Below are positions 22,941 to 35,725 of a stretch of DNA of 64,000 nucleotides, piece after piece. This DNA comes from Emergomyces orientalis. Lineage: Eukaryota > Ascomycota > Eurotiomycetes > Onygenales > Ajellomycetaceae. The stretch covers positions 3,348,001 to 3,412,000 of the forward strand of contig MOWL01000067.1 of the NCBI GenBank assembly GCA_002110485.1, written 5' to 3'. The position numbers and the translations under genes were made by a program. Numbering within the stretch: position 1 is the stretch's first letter; every line of letters starts with the position of its first letter. The notes beneath the pieces were generated by a model. The model was not told the DNA's origin, made no database searches, and saw nothing but the letters and a program-made list of their open reading frames with translations.

Positions 22941-24234
22941 GCTATGATGGGGCGGACAGAGCCACGACCATACCCCAGCTGTGTCTAGCTTATTGGCTTC
23001 CTTCTCTGCTTATTCCAGCCCGTCTTCGTGTTTCAATCCATTGCATGTTTAGTATGATATCTGCTCTGACAATGAACTTATTCTTCAAATGTCGTCGCGA
23101 CAGGGAAGACGCGACCCCGCTGACTCAGCTGGCAGCAACCTTTAGCCTATCTTGGCAAGGCGTACCAGTACCAGGGATAAATGCCAAGTTCGCCCTGCTA
23201 AGAAGTACCAGTACCTCATAAAAATGATCAAATACGCAAATTTCACGGTTGGCTCTTGTATAAAGAGACAAACGAGTATCAAAAACGAGATGTTTTCGGG
23301 CCATTGGGGGAGTATGTATTCCCTGGCTCAAACTGGTGACATTTTGAGTCCCCGGGCTGGCCGCCGTGGGTAATAGCAGCCTACTAGTACTCCATAGTTT
23401 TATATATTATTTCTATATAACGACAACCGTAAGTTAACGGCGATGTTTATAAAGTACATATACGTATACATATTGTACAGTACAGATATGATAAATGATT
23501 AAAGACGTTCATGAATACATATATATATACCTTTCAGTCTACTAGTAACCTATATATCTCGTTCAGCTCTCTCTCCTCCCCTCATTCCGCCTAGAAAGAA
23601 ATATCCCACTGATCGCCGGGCAGCCCACGCCAAGATCCCTTCATCTCGTTTTGTCCTCGTTTCTGATGCAAAGTTTCTCCCAACAACAACGCACGCCTTT
23701 AAACTCCGCCTAGATACGCCTAACTCAAACACCTAAACTACAGACTACAATGAACTTGCATGCTAGCTAGCTTTTCTTATTTTATTGCTTTCTGATCTCT
23801 CTTCTGTCGTCGGTATTCGGTCAATCATTCTCATTCTCTCTCTCATTCTTTTATTTTTCTCGTTCGGCGTCTCAACTGAAACAATTCCAGCTGCAGGGAT
23901 CTGCAACTGGTGACGCAGCCTTCAGACTCAGACTCAGACTCGGGCTCAGACTTCGGGTTCACCCTCACCTTCACTCTCGCTCTCGCTCCCACTCTCATTC
24001 CTACCCTCATCCTCCGTGCGCTGGGCTTATCACTTTTTTCGGCTGGGCTTCCATTCTTATCCATGCTTGTTTTGGCGACTTCCACTGCCCCCTTTGTCTC
24101 CTTTTCTCCTTTTCCCTCGTTGAGACACACCTCTAGCTCGCTGGGATACACCCAACGGCACCCCTCTCCTCGTATCAAAGTCGACAACCCGAATTGAACC
24201 ACGTAACCTTTGCGCACCACCCCGTCCAACCACC
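22941..24234. promoter_or_regulatory. Divergent promoter between DUF2439 and BAR-SH3 genes
   Basis: Both genes read outward from this 1.3 kb interval. An AT-rich core with TATATA elements lies at about 23400-23550. From about 23570 to 24230 the plus strand is C/T-rich, with a degenerate GACTCA hexamer repeat at about 23924-23953, and probably forms the leader of the BAR-SH3 gene. No separate gene is supported. Confidence 0.55.
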
Positions 24235-26052
24235 ATGAATTCGGTCCACAGGCAGTTTGGGAAGTTTATGAAGCGGTCCGCGGACGACAGCCAGGTGTCA
24301 GTTTTGTTGAAGGATTTTGACGATGCTGACAAATTGCTGGCAAGGGTATGGAAAAAGTTTTCCTCTTGTTATATCTTCCTGAGACGGATGCGTGGGGGAA
24401 TAGGTTGCAAAGGATGGGGAAAACAAGCGGAAAGGAACAGGCAATGGGGATATATGAGGAGAAAATCAAGATGGAGGAAATTTTTGAAAAAAATATATAA
24501 AATAAAAATGAGGCTCTGACAATTTGTTTTGTTGGTATAGGTAATCGACTCGAGCAAAGCATGGCGCGATGCTTGGACGGCTATCCTCACTTACCAGTCC
24601 CGTCTGGTCCAGGAATTCGAATCCCTTTATAACCCTATAGTGGGTTCCTCAGAGCCCTCCACCCCTCGCCCCCCTGCCGAAACACCAGAGGCTACGCTTG
24701 CACGGACAGCTCGACTGCACGAGGCGTACGAGGAACTGAGGGCGGAGCTTCTGACGGAAATCAGCAGCGTGGATGAGAGAATGATTAAACCTGCAATGGA
24801 CGCGAAGGATTACCTACAGCCGTTTAAAAAGATCATTAAGAAACGTGATGATAAAAAGGTCTGTGGCGCGCATATCTCATATCTCTAAATGCCCTTTTAA
24901 ATAAAACATGTTCGTTTTCCTTTGTTGTTTCAAACAACACTAATGGATTTTACGATCTAGCTTGATTTTGAGCGGTATCAAAATCGTGTGGACACATCAC
25001 GGAAGAAGACGAAGCGATCAGATAGAGATAATTTAGCATTGGCAAAGGCTGAGGTAGACTTGAGCAGAGCAAAGGATGTCCGTGCCCATAGTTCCACCTT
25101 CAAGTATACATTCCCGAATCTGAAGCACTAAATACTATAACAGGAATATAATGCGGCAGACGACCATCTTCGCGCCCATCTTCCGCCGTTAATCACCGCC
25201 ACATTCTCCATCCTCCCTCACCTGCTAGCTGCGCAGATCGATATCCAAAACACCCTTCTCGCCCTCTATTACACAACCCTCCACAATTACTGCGAACAAG
25301 AAAATTTCCCCTCCCCACCCCCCGCAATGGACCTGGTAATCCAAACCTGGGAACGAGATATCTCTCCCGCCCAACGAGAAGTGGAAGCCATCAGCTGCCT
25401 CGCCCACCGCAAAACCTCCCGACAACCCAGAACATCAGACGAACACAGAAACGGCTCGTTTCCAAACGGCCTGGGCACCCGTCGCACCAGCAGCAACCAA
25501 TCAACCATGCGCAAACCATCCGTCTCCCCCATCCGCAACCTCCGCGCTCCATCCCCCGTCTTCGAATCAAAACCTCGACCAAACGGCGGCGCCAACGGCC
25601 ACTCGCCATCCCATAGCCACACAACAATCCCTTCCTCCACGAAACCTAGATACTCCCCAGAGATCCCAGATTACTCCTCCCACCCAGCAGCCCCAAGCCT
25701 TACTCCAACGGGCTACGCCCCCGCAGGGCCGCGCATGGACTACTTCAGCCGTGAGCGGCAACCTTCGTCTTCAGGGTACAGTTCTGCTGGTACTGGAGCA
25801 TCTCTAGGCATGACGCATATAGCTGCAGCAGCAGCAAAGAAGAAGCCTCCACCCCCACCCCCGCGCGCAGCATCCAGCCATGCCATTTTCGTGACGGCGC
25901 TCTATGACTTTCCTGGCCAGGGAGCTGGAGATCTTGCCTTTCGAGAAGGCGATCGCATACGGGTGCTTAAGAAGACTGATAGTACGGATGATTGGTGGGA
26001 AGGGGAACTGAAGGGTGTAAGAGGGAGCTTCCCAGCGAATTATTGCGAATGA
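24235..26052 (+). CDS. BAR-SH3 protein, amphiphysin/Rvs167/Hob1 class
   Basis: Exons 24235-24345, 24541-24858, 24961-25077 and 25144-26052 give 484 residues; all three introns fall in phase 0. Residues 1 to about 240 form the BAR domain: MNSVHRQFGKFMKRS, LLKDFDDADKLLARV, then helices with AWTAILTYQSRLVQEFESLY, KKRDDKKLDFERYQNRVD and EYNAADDHLRAHLPPLI. A disordered serine/proline linker follows, then a polyproline run (KKKPPPPPPR) and an SH3 domain in the last 57 residues with ALYDF, DDWWEGEL and GSFPANY. BAR dimers bend membranes, and the SH3 domain recruits proline-rich partners such as WASP-type actin regulators. The usual place of action is endocytic actin patches and septation sites. The proline run next to the SH3 domain may allow self-binding (inference). 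Intron 3 has a CACTAA branch site. Orthology to RVS167 or hob1 cannot be settled by eye. Confidence 0.92.
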
Positions 26053-28071
26053 TTTTGATGAAGCGAGGGTGTTTGATATTTGGAACCCTCGCGGCCGGTC
26101 GAACACTCCTCTTCTCTCCCGTTTTCAAAGATTTCAAAAACCCGACACGAAAATTTATTATTCACATTTTTTTCATGTTTTTTTCATTCCTTTCCTTTCT
26201 TTCTATTTTTACTTTTCTTTTGCTTTACCATTTCTTCGTCCCCTTTCTTTAAATAATAAACCATTTCTCTTGTGTTGGAACATTAATTGGGCTAATTTTT
26301 ATCTCATCATTTTTGCGCCTGTTCCATTTTTGGTGTGCTATGTATTGAAAATAGGTGATCACCGTTTTCTTCTCATTCTCGCTCTCTTGGTGGCCCCCTC
26401 CCCAAAATTATTTGTTTTCTCCCATTATCTTGTTAATTAGATTCGGGATACTATTACCATGTACCTACTGCGTACATGTATCCAGCACGCGGGTGAGAAA
26501 TAAAATGGAGGGGAAGGAAGGAAAGATTATTTAAATTAATGTATCACGGAGCAAGTTTTTTGTGTTTTTTGATGAAAATAAGAAAAAAATAAAGGGGTAT
26601 TTAGTTTTTCTGTTATATCCCATTTTACTGTTGCGCCTTTTTTCTTTTCTTTTCTTTTCTTCTTTTCTTCCATCAGCTGTATGACACGGAAATATTTCTT
26701 CGTATTTCCTTCTCCTTGTTTCCTTGTTTCTTTTTCGCCTGTTTTCATATGGATGGTTGGAAACGGGCCTTTCTTCTCGTATTTTAATGATTAATTAGCT
26801 TCGTCTTCCCTATTTTCATACGCCAATGGAACTCTTCAGTGATCACCATACGATACGCATTCACAACCTCCTTTCCTCACGTTCAGAGTAACATGGACAG
26901 GGACCGTGGACATTGACCCTTCATCGTCATATATGTTGTCACAGATTTAGGACAGGGAAAGAGTGAAGATAAGTTTTATTCTCTTCTCCCTGCCCTCTTT
27001 TCTTCCATATGTATCCGACTATATTCCCGATAATAATCGTTCTTTATATCTACTATACTACATTCTCTTTTCTACATGTATATTTTCTCTCCCTCCCTTC
27101 AACCTACTCCATTGTCATATCCAATTTGCATACCCATCTCCGAATCCACATTTCCTCCGTCCACCCTTGACAGCTCAGCCGCATGATGGTCTGGCGGCGC
27201 GTTGCGATACCTTTTTTACCCATATTCCCCCTCCCCCTCCCCCTCCCCCTCCCCCTCCCCCCAGGTACCTCAGTCGTAGGCACGATAGTGTTTTACTTAT
27301 CCACTGTGGGAGGGATGCTGTACAGATTCGTTTACCACCCGGCCTTCCCTCAGCTTGACTATTAGCGAGAAGCAGGGAGCTTCAAAAGCTCCACTCAGCC
27401 CAGCCCAGCCCAGCCCCACGTTTTTAGCCGCCTGGTCCATAACTAGTTCAAGGGCAGCAGAGCCTCATCCTTTCCTGCCTTGCGAGATGCCTTTTTTTCT
27501 TCTTCTTTTTTCTTCTTCTTTTTCTTTTTCTTTTTTTTTTTTTTGTATCACTTTTTGGCTGACTAGGTTTATTAGCATCTGATGAGCCGTTGTCAACTTG
27601 TCAGGACTACTACTCATAGTACACGAGCATTTTTCAAGAATATAGGCCTGGAATGAATTGTGACAGATCAGCCAATATTTTGCATCCTGTTCCCCGCAAG
27701 TGAAATCAATTTTCGAGCCTGGCATTGATGGAGAGAGATAGGTTTTTTGTTTTGGGTAGCAAAAGACTGCGCAGAAAGACCTCAAGCATGCTAATGAGGG
27801 AACTTAAAAATCACAAATACATTAAGGACGCTTGAGCGTCGTATCCAAAACAGATGATGATGATACATGTATGTACTAGGTTTAGTGAACTAACCTATGC
27901 AGTTTCTCCTTGAGAGAAGAGGTGCCCTTGATGCCACCTGGTACATTTCTCCAGAAAAATTGATATGTAAGATTCCCTTATATTTTACATCCTTACGCTC
28001 TATTTCTCAGTCAACAGAGGGTAAAGCTTTGAGCCACACCTTACACTCCTCATTCCTCCTAGCCTCACGGT
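26053..28071. other. BAR-SH3 3' region and gene-free DNA
   Basis: The left part to about 26400 is T-rich and fits a 3' UTR. The rest is C/T- or AT-rich with microsatellites and no supported gene. A 60-residue open frame at 27183-27365 contains a repeat-encoded proline-leucine tract and is not convincing. Confidence 0.5.
27226..27262. repeat. CCCCCT hexamer microsatellite
   Basis: About six copies of a CCCCCT unit lie in a row. A CCCAG pentamer repeat occurs nearby at about 27397-27416. Confidence 0.9.
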
Positions 28072-29720
28072 TCAAAATCTTTTCGGTTGCCCTGAGCCAA
28101 CCTTACATCCCTCACGACCCACCCAACCATCCCAATGATTATAACCTCCAGTGTCGCCAGCAAAGTCATCCATGATCTTCATGCTTTGAGACCATAGCTC
28201 CGCATCGTGTTCCTGTTGCTCTTCCTCGATGGGGAAAGCGGCACGGGCACGGCGCCATGGGAAAGCCATTAGAGTCCTCCTCCAGTAATCTCTGGCCACT
28301 CTTTCTCGGCATCCCTTTTTAGGTTTATTCAGCAGCGGTTCGTAATGCAATAGTGTCCAACCTAATATATAGAACTAACTCGGTGGCGGAGAGGTTTTTT
28401 TTGGCCCAGTATGACCTCAAACGCTGTGGTTTTGACCTTGACAAGATGGGGCAAAGTAGAGATTATGCAGTGACTGCGCCAGATACCACTCCTTGGCTTT
28501 TTGCTGCTCATCCGGGGCCATGGTATCAAAGTTGAAGGGCGGCCTAACCCGACCAAGGCCCTCAGGAATCGGGCCCTTGTAATTCAGGAATTAGATGCGG
28601 ATGACTCGCATTACAAGTGGACAAGTACTAACAGATTGCCAGTAAACTATGTGCACAATTTGGGTTGGACGCTCAGGATCAACAGCCATTGTTTCCAAAG
28701 CCAAATCACTCTGCCATAAAGCTGATGCACGTGTTGCTTTATTTTCTGGCTAGACATAAGAAGCAATCTTTGGGTAGTTGCATAATGCTGAAATTTTTGG
28801 ATGCACTCAGTTAGAATTGCCCAGGCCCATAGTAAAACCCTTCAGGCATTGCTGGGTATCTCAAACCTGCAGTAACAGTGGCAATCTATCTGTAAGCAAT
28901 GGCTAGTAGGTACTCTGCGAGTGCGGACCCTAGAATCGAGCAGTCAGTATAAAGATTAGAGTAAAATAATGACCGTAAAATTAAAACGAAAACTTTATAA
29001 AAACTTCCCATGGTCCGTAATAAATGACTAGTTTTCCGATCCCAAGATCAAAGAACGAAAGATCGTTGTTGGCTCGATCCCAAATTCCGCACTGTATACC
29101 TCATTCCAGTCCCGTCGATACACAATCGCGTGCCGCAAACAGATGAGTGTAGATCGTGCCTGTAGTACAGGCCCGGTACTATTTGAATTTTGCTGAAGCA
29201 AGGCCTTTCCAATATCCACAATTTGCTTAACGATCTTGACTTTCCGTATCCTTTCCATGTTTTGCCATGTATCACTTAGCATTTTCCCGCCCGCCTTTTC
29301 CAGGATAATGTACTCTGCTCCAACAGGGTTGTCAAACACCCTGGAGCTCCACGCATAGACCTTGGGAACTGGGAGATGAAGTGCATTCCTCGGCAAACGC
29401 ACTCAGTATAGATGTGCTTTATAGATGGGAGTAGGGGGTAGGGGGGGGGGATCAAGGAAAGGTGCAGTACAAAATCCATGATCACAACTTTGCTAGCCAT
29501 GATGACGTGTGTTTGCCCTGCCTTAGGGTTGGCAACTCTGCAATGACCTCCTCTCAACTGTCATTCATCAGAAGCAATAACACCTTGTTATGCTGGCTTT
29601 CATAAATTTTAACAATGCGAGTGCATGATTCTGGCCCAAGGTAGTAACCGCAAGCTTTACAAGCTGTGTGAAGTCAGATTTGACGTAGCGGGCTGCAGAA
29701 ACTGCAGACGTCCGCCCTGG
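28072..29720 (-). pseudogene. Decayed APH/AIM9-like phosphotransferase gene
   Basis: Reading the minus strand from right to left gives the landmarks of the fungal aminoglycoside-phosphotransferase/AIM9 family in order. They are RYVKSDFTQLVKLA (about 29640-29690), KIYESQHNKVLLLLMNDS, PKAGQTHVIMASKVVIMDF, LPVPKVYAW, NPVGAEYIILEKAGG, SALWQSDLALETMAVDPE, IVHIVYWQS, NYKGPIPEGL and the C-terminal GYNHWDGWV (about 28105-28135). They lie in different frames and are broken by stops, for example TGA at 29554-29556, TAG at 28750-28752 and TAA at 28591-28593. The catalytic HxDLxxxN reads QSDLALET, losing both His and Asn, and the metal-binding Asp of the IDWQ motif is Tyr. An old intron may remain after MDFV. 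The gene cannot encode a kinase. Confidence 0.8.
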
Positions 29721-32700
29721 AGCCATCAGCCAGAGGTAAGTTGATTGAGGGCGTGTTAATCATGTTTTGTATCTATGAAACGACCAAACAGGCTTATCAG
29801 CACAGAGTTGGATGATTCGGGCTGCAGATGGACCCGTATTGCTTTCTTTGAGGCCCCATGGGCTTTGGTCCATCCTGGAAGCACTGAAACTGAAGCAACG
29901 CCTTAGAGCCCAGTTCCAATGAGAAAGAAACTGTGTCCTGAGCAGATTGCTTAAGACAGCCCTGCGGAAGGTCATCATGCCACATACTATCTACCTTGGT
30001 AGGTAACTGATTACCGGGTGAGTTCAGGATAGTAGTTGCTAGTTTGTCCTATGTTGAATACCATAATGGAAATTAGATTTCATTGAAATGCCATTAGTTC
30101 CCATACGAACTAGGTGGATTAGATGGGATGGAGATGTAGGTCTGGGCGTTGGCAGAAGATTGGTGATATATATCAACATTGCTTCCTTCTACATTGTATG
30201 TACTGGACGTAGACCAGATAGCTCAGTTGGTAGATCTTAGTCTAGGAATCAATAGAAACAAGACCAAGATTTGAATCACTGTAAAGTCGCCCCGATCAAA
30301 TTGCAGAAATAGAAGTAGAAGATATAGAGTACTACTAGTATATAGCGCAGAGTCGAGCAGATGAAGAGGAATAAAAAAGCAAGGGAATGAAAATACAGCC
30401 TAATACCTGTTATTCTGTTTTAGAACTGCGTATTACCTATACGGAGGAGGTAGTTCCTTCCGCTGTATACCATTAAAATACCGAGGTCATATGCTACACT
30501 AAACATACTTAATTTCAGTGCAATAATTTTGCTCTTCAGTCGTTATGTTACAGTTAATCATGGTCAACAAATGTAGTTTAGTTAAGCACTGCCTAGCAGT
30601 GTTAGTCAATTGACTCAACCGCCATTTTCACACCAACAATCTCCAGCCCTATTGCGACTAATGTTCAATGGCCTCATCCACTGTATGAACAAGGCACAAC
30701 ACCATGTGAATATCTATACCATCCCTTCACTCGATACTATTATGGGGCCTAATTCAGCTGACACGGCCGCACCCACAAAATCTCGAAGAGTCAACCTACT
30801 GCGTCCCCGTGAGTTACCATGAATGACAATCCCATGGTTTCATTTGCTGGGTTGTTGGATCCACCAATCGTGAAACCAAGGTATCAAAACCAAAGAAGCG
30901 GCTGGACATCTCCAGGGAGCTGACTGCGCCTTGGGCCAGACCGACTAGCGCTAACTATATCTCTGCCGTCTCTGATATGATATTTCCTCCTCCTGCTGGC
31001 TTTCAGGTGGTTCCAGTCTCATTCACAGCGGGGTCTCTTGGGGAAGCCTCCAACAGAAGAAATGCATTCTACAGGCATGATTTGGAAGAATAAATGAGAA
31101 GGAAAAGAAAAAAAAAACCCCCAAGAATACAATTTAAATAAAATATGTTAAGGAGACAGAAACATCTAAATCCGGAGACGTAGTTTTTTAACACGTGGCT
31201 GGCCGCGTACCTGACTGCCAGGGACTGCAGGGCTCGCTCCTATTTATTTACCCAATTCCGGTAAATCTGCGATGCCGAGAAAAGAGAGGCGAGTGACAGG
31301 GGAGTTAGGAAATCGGGGGCTTTGTTGCTTAGGATATTGGAATATCCGGAAGACGTCTGTCAGAAGGGAAGTGAGAAGGGTAAATGAGCTGATTTTACAC
31401 CTTATAATACATGGATACGGAGTTGAGCCTGACTTAACGTTGTTGTGTTATTTTACGACCATAAACTGCCTGCCACGGGAGGGAGGGATGACCCCTTCGT
31501 ATTGAAGTTTTTCCTTTCTTCCTTATCATCCCAGGGCATGGAAGACAACCCTTGAGTCTGTCCCAGATGCATCGCCCCACTGTCACTAGTAACATGCATG
31601 GGGAAACGCTGAGAAAACCACTGGCCCAAGAGAATCAATCCTTTGGGGCCTCCAGGGTTCTGGGCGTCCAAGGATAAATAAGGATATCTGACAGACAGAA
31701 ACACACTAATTTTGCGGCTAAGTTGATTCTAGACTGTGTACTAAAATGTTCCATGAGAAATCTTCGGACCTTTTTCCAACGCTTGACGTATTTCTCATAC
31801 GCTGAACGCTGAACGAGAGCCGGCTGGATTTTAGACTCGAAGATTACCACCCGCGGCACCGAGGAATCAGGAAGAAAGTAGCAAATCGCGTATGATGGGA
31901 AGCACCCCGTTGGCGACGACAAGCGGTCAGAGGGACACGTTCATCCCGTATCTATCTGTTAGCACCCTCTAGTTCGCTTGTTTAAAAGTACTATCATACA
32001 GGACGCATCTGTGGGTATCCTTGGATATATGCTGCAAAGCCTTTCGGCAAGGCAACTAAAGGATAAACGACCATGAGGCAGACAAAACGATATCTGCATG
32101 GAGAGGAGAATAACTCAGGCTACATCCGAATATGTATGAAGTGCAGCTGCTTGCCTACCGAGAATTTTATAAATACACCGCAAATCTCGGAAAGGAGGCA
32201 ACCGCGACAGTGAGAGCATACATGATGGCAAGTAGGTGTTCCAATCATGCACCGAGAAGTAACTAGTTGCTGTGATATCTTTCTTTGTAGTGTATGTCGT
32301 GCTAGCTGCCTCATTCACAGTTCTCACAGCGGAAACGCAATAACAAAATAAGTGAAGATGGCTCTTAGAATAATTGTAAGCGTACAGCCGGCCAGGCAAC
32401 TGAATTAATTTGAATGCAGGCTGAGTGCTGAAATAAATCCCTGTAAGGCTTACACCAGCAACGAATAATTTCTGTACTGTTCTAAGAGTTAAACACCCGT
32501 GGGATTTCCAAATCGCAATTCCAACCCAAAAAAAAAAATGTCATGAGCCATAAATAATTGGAAAATCATTTCGGGATTTTTAGTTTTAAGGCATGAGTTA
32601 TGAACATTCTTAAACCAACACAAAGCAGATTCAAACCCATTCCTATTCGTCCACATGCACTCTGAGCCGTTGTGTGATTTTCGGCCGGCGCGAACTGCGG

Positions 32701-35018
32701 GCGCAATGCAGGAGATCATCATGATCAAGATACCATGCTGCACGAAGGCTCCGATCACACTAGAGAAATATCTGGGTTTGCGCAAAAAAGCAAAAGGCAA
32801 AAAAGAGGCTCCAGCTGTTCAGGTAAATGTGTAACCCCCTAGCATTTCAAATTCATGCTGATGTGATCAATGAAAGAGAGCCAAAGTCAAAGATCACTCC
32901 TGCTGGTGGCGTTAATATTATGTCTTGCTTTTCAGCTAAAGTTTGTTAGTTTACTTTTACTCATGCAGGACAGAAGCAGGCTTCTTAGTAATTTGATAAC
33001 TGCGGACTACATAAACACCGATTTAATTATCTTCGGAAGTTGGCCTGCAAGCAAATTACATTTTCGGAGGCATTAGTTGTCAAGGAAAAATCATTGCCAC
33101 CGTTTGGTGTGCCCTGTCGCACATATGGAAGTAGAAGTGGCTAATGCAAAACAGGGGTAGAGCGACATTTTTAAATTCAGAAGAGAATTAATCATCAATA
33201 ACTGAAACTAGATCCCTCAGATACGGGTGGATATGCGGTTGAGACAGGATTCGTGCGGTATGACCCGTCGAACTATGCGAGGATAGAGAGCCCCTTTTTT
33301 TTATTATTCGTTCGACGTGTGTTTGCGTTGTGCGGGTTGTGGCTGTTCAGTCGAACCGCAACATGTAGTGATGCGGTATAATCACACGAAACGGAAACAG
33401 CAGATGCATAACATATAGAAACAGCACTCAATCAAGTTAGTTTTCGACAGATAATAGAGGAGCATCTCACGGATTACAACCGATTGCTTGTTATGAGGTC
33501 AGTCAACATAAATAAACGGCAGCCAGGTTGGCGTTGACTGACTGGACGACTCAACCGACAGGAAAAGGACGAGGAATATTTGCCTGTTTCAATCTGGCCC
33601 TGTCCAGGAATAAGTTGGCAGGAAGGCGATGCTGTCGAGCGCATTCGGCAAAAACTTTCTTATTCCTCAAAATCCAGACCCGGCTGGACTTCTTTTTGCC
33701 GAACGATCCGCCCCGGCCATCGGGTCGCTTTTGAACATTCTTGTCCTATATCCCTGGCTGGCTGGGTTGGAGCTGGTTCGATTTTCGAGGAAGTTGCAGA
33801 ACGGTCGTAGGATACTATCCACTGGGTCCTAACATGTAATGATCATCGGGAATCGCGAAATCGGTTCATTATGAGCCAGCCAGGTAATAAGCTACCTAGA
33901 TAGAATAAGCACCATAATTTTATTGTCGTCATCGGGAAATTATTTTGTATAAAAAGTGTGGTGGAAAGACGTCGACCTCAAAAGTGGCTCCTCGGGTTGA
34001 CCCCAAATCAGCTCGACACCGCTCTTGTAAAATCTAAATTTCTCCATTTAGGCACCGACAGGGCATGTGTCAGGCAGGAAAAATGACGACAATGAGATGT
34101 TCTGACCCAAAGCTGCGTGGATCTGGGGAAGCTAGTTCAGGCTGGAAGTGAACAGAAGAAGGTTTCACGTCAGATTGATGGCTGAGGTTTGTTTAGACAC
34201 ACACGTTGGCCAGACGTTTGGCGACTATAATTATAATATCTTTAGTATTTTTTGTTATTATTTGCCGTTTCGGTGTTGGTTAATTAATTTCTACAGGGCG
34301 CAATTGTGAGGTTTGATAGAGAGAAACGCACTTGTGATTTTTATTTAAATTTTTTTACAGAGGTTAGGAAGCTCAGCCCGAACCAATGCGGGCAATGCTA
34401 TAAGAAGGATTAAGGAGAGAAAAAAGGTTGACAGAGGTTGGACAAGAAAAGAGGGAGAGTGTCTCACCGTCTCTGTGATTGCATGCTTATCATGTGGTCT
34501 GGTTAACAGGAATCCCGCAGATGGTAAAAAAAAAAAGAAAGAAAAAAGAATAGAAATAGAAAGCAACATAAAATTTAGGGGACCGGCTTTGGAGTAAATT
34601 TCAATGTTTGCTTCAGGCTTCGGCCCCGACCGAATCATCATAACTTGAAATTATTATCAACTTCCCGCGCAGATTCATGACCCGAAATTGCTAGAGTGTA
34701 CAGACAGATTATACCGTCAGCAGTAATAAGTAATTTATGTGCATCCTCAAGAATATTATTAACAGCCAGTGAGTGTGTTTGACCAAAGCCCACCGAACCA
34801 GCAATACCCTAAGCAGATCGGAATTAAGGCGAAGTAGTTAGTCGTTGTTGACCTGAAAATGGGGGCCCTAAAGACTGGTTTATGCCAGCGTTGGTCTCAA
34901 CACCCCACAAGACCCCCGAGAGAGCTAAGGGCGTGATGAGGCAATAAGATAATAATGCCCCAGAATAACCGGCAAATAGAAAAATAAAATAAATAATCGT
35001 CGATTTCCGCCTCAGCTC
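29721..35018. other. Gene-poor AT-rich block with unidentified relics
   Basis: No intact gene is supported. Open frames on the minus strand at 31453-31922 and 32489-32800 have protein-like composition but no motif that I recognise, and may be worn repeats or pseudogenes. The tRNA-like relic at 30211-30285 is listed separately. From about 34200 to 35000 the sequence is AT-rich and leads to the TATA box of the small gene. Confidence 0.5.
30211..30285 (+). other. tRNA-like / SINE-head-like relic
   Basis: TAGCTCAGTTGG at 30219-30230 is a perfect internal A box of a tRNA gene. GATTTGAATCA at 30268-30278 is a B box altered at three places (consensus GGTTCGAATCC), at a normal distance of about 49 bases. 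The acceptor and anticodon stems do not pair, so it is not a working tRNA. It could be a dead tRNA or the head of a tRNA-derived SINE. Confidence 0.4.
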
Positions 35019-35027
35019 TATATAAAG
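35019..35027 (+). promoter_or_regulatory. TATA box of the small cysteine-rich gene
   Basis: TATATAAAG lies 427 bases upstream of the start codon at 35446. C/T-rich leader sequence with CTTT and CATC runs follows, as in strongly expressed fungal genes with long leaders. Confidence 0.6.
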
Positions 35028-35445
35028 CCGTAGCCCCCTTCCATTCCGCTTTCCCACCATTGTTGCTTTTCTTTGCTCTTGACATAGCTCTTTTTACTTC
35101 TGCGCCGCCTCTCTTCCTTTCTAGCTTTGCCTACTACATACTTTCCTTTAATCCTTCTCCATCTTAGCATCTATACTTATCTACTATACTCTATCCTTCT
35201 TCAAGATACCCTCTATTCTCGCCCTAGTTGGCCAAATAAATAGTTTTTGCTTCACACGGAACGTCCCGTAAAACAAACTTACACATATACAAAACCCATT
35301 CTAATACGTCCGCCTTTTACTCTCGAAACCTCTTCTGCTGGCCTCAATTCGACAACTAAATTGCGACTATCTCCAGCTACTCCTTGCTTCTGTCGCATAC
35401 CTTGAACTCCCGTCCCGCCTGAACCGAAAGGACTTCATTTCAAAC

Positions 35446-35725
35446 ATGTACTCTTGCGCAAATTACTCTCGTGGCTGCCGGGGCCGTGTGAATGTCCCGG
35501 GAAGCAAATGCTCCACTTGTGTTGTATGTGAAAGCGGTGCCTTGTTAATTTAATTTACTTTATTCTATTTTTTTCCTTTCTAATAAAGCTGACCACTTCC
35601 AGGCATCAAACCTTCGACGTCCAGCTTCGTCTTCGCCTTTCTCTCCCCTGCGCGGACAACAAAACTACAGACGCGCTTGGGACATTGAGAAACCCACGGA
35701 GCCCAAGGATCAGGAGAGATTCTAA
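35446..35725 (+). CDS. Small cysteine-rich conserved-type protein, 66 residues
   Basis: Exon 1 (35446-35523) and exon 2 (35603-35725) are joined across a 79-base intron, GTATGT to TTCCAG, with a GCTGAC branch-like site. Exon 1 reads MYSCANYSRGCRGRVN, then VPGSKCSTCV. Exon 2 reads ASNLRRPASSSPFSPLRG and ends KPTEPKDQERF. The two exons meet in phase 0. The four cysteines (C4, C11, C22, C25) could bind one zinc ion, in a small treble-clef-like knuckle with a C-x6-C-x10-C-x2-C pattern (inference). The TATA box, long leader, intron and following CxxC-then-NLRRP sequence all support a real gene. I have seen similar short fungal proteins beginning MYSC with a GCRGR motif but know no function. It stands alone in a gene-poor region and is too short for most gene finders. 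Confidence 0.7.

Noticed and set aside
27183..27365. 60-residue frame with a hydrophobic end
   Set aside because: Most of it encodes the CCCCCT microsatellite as proline-leucine, and no promoter or homologue is apparent.
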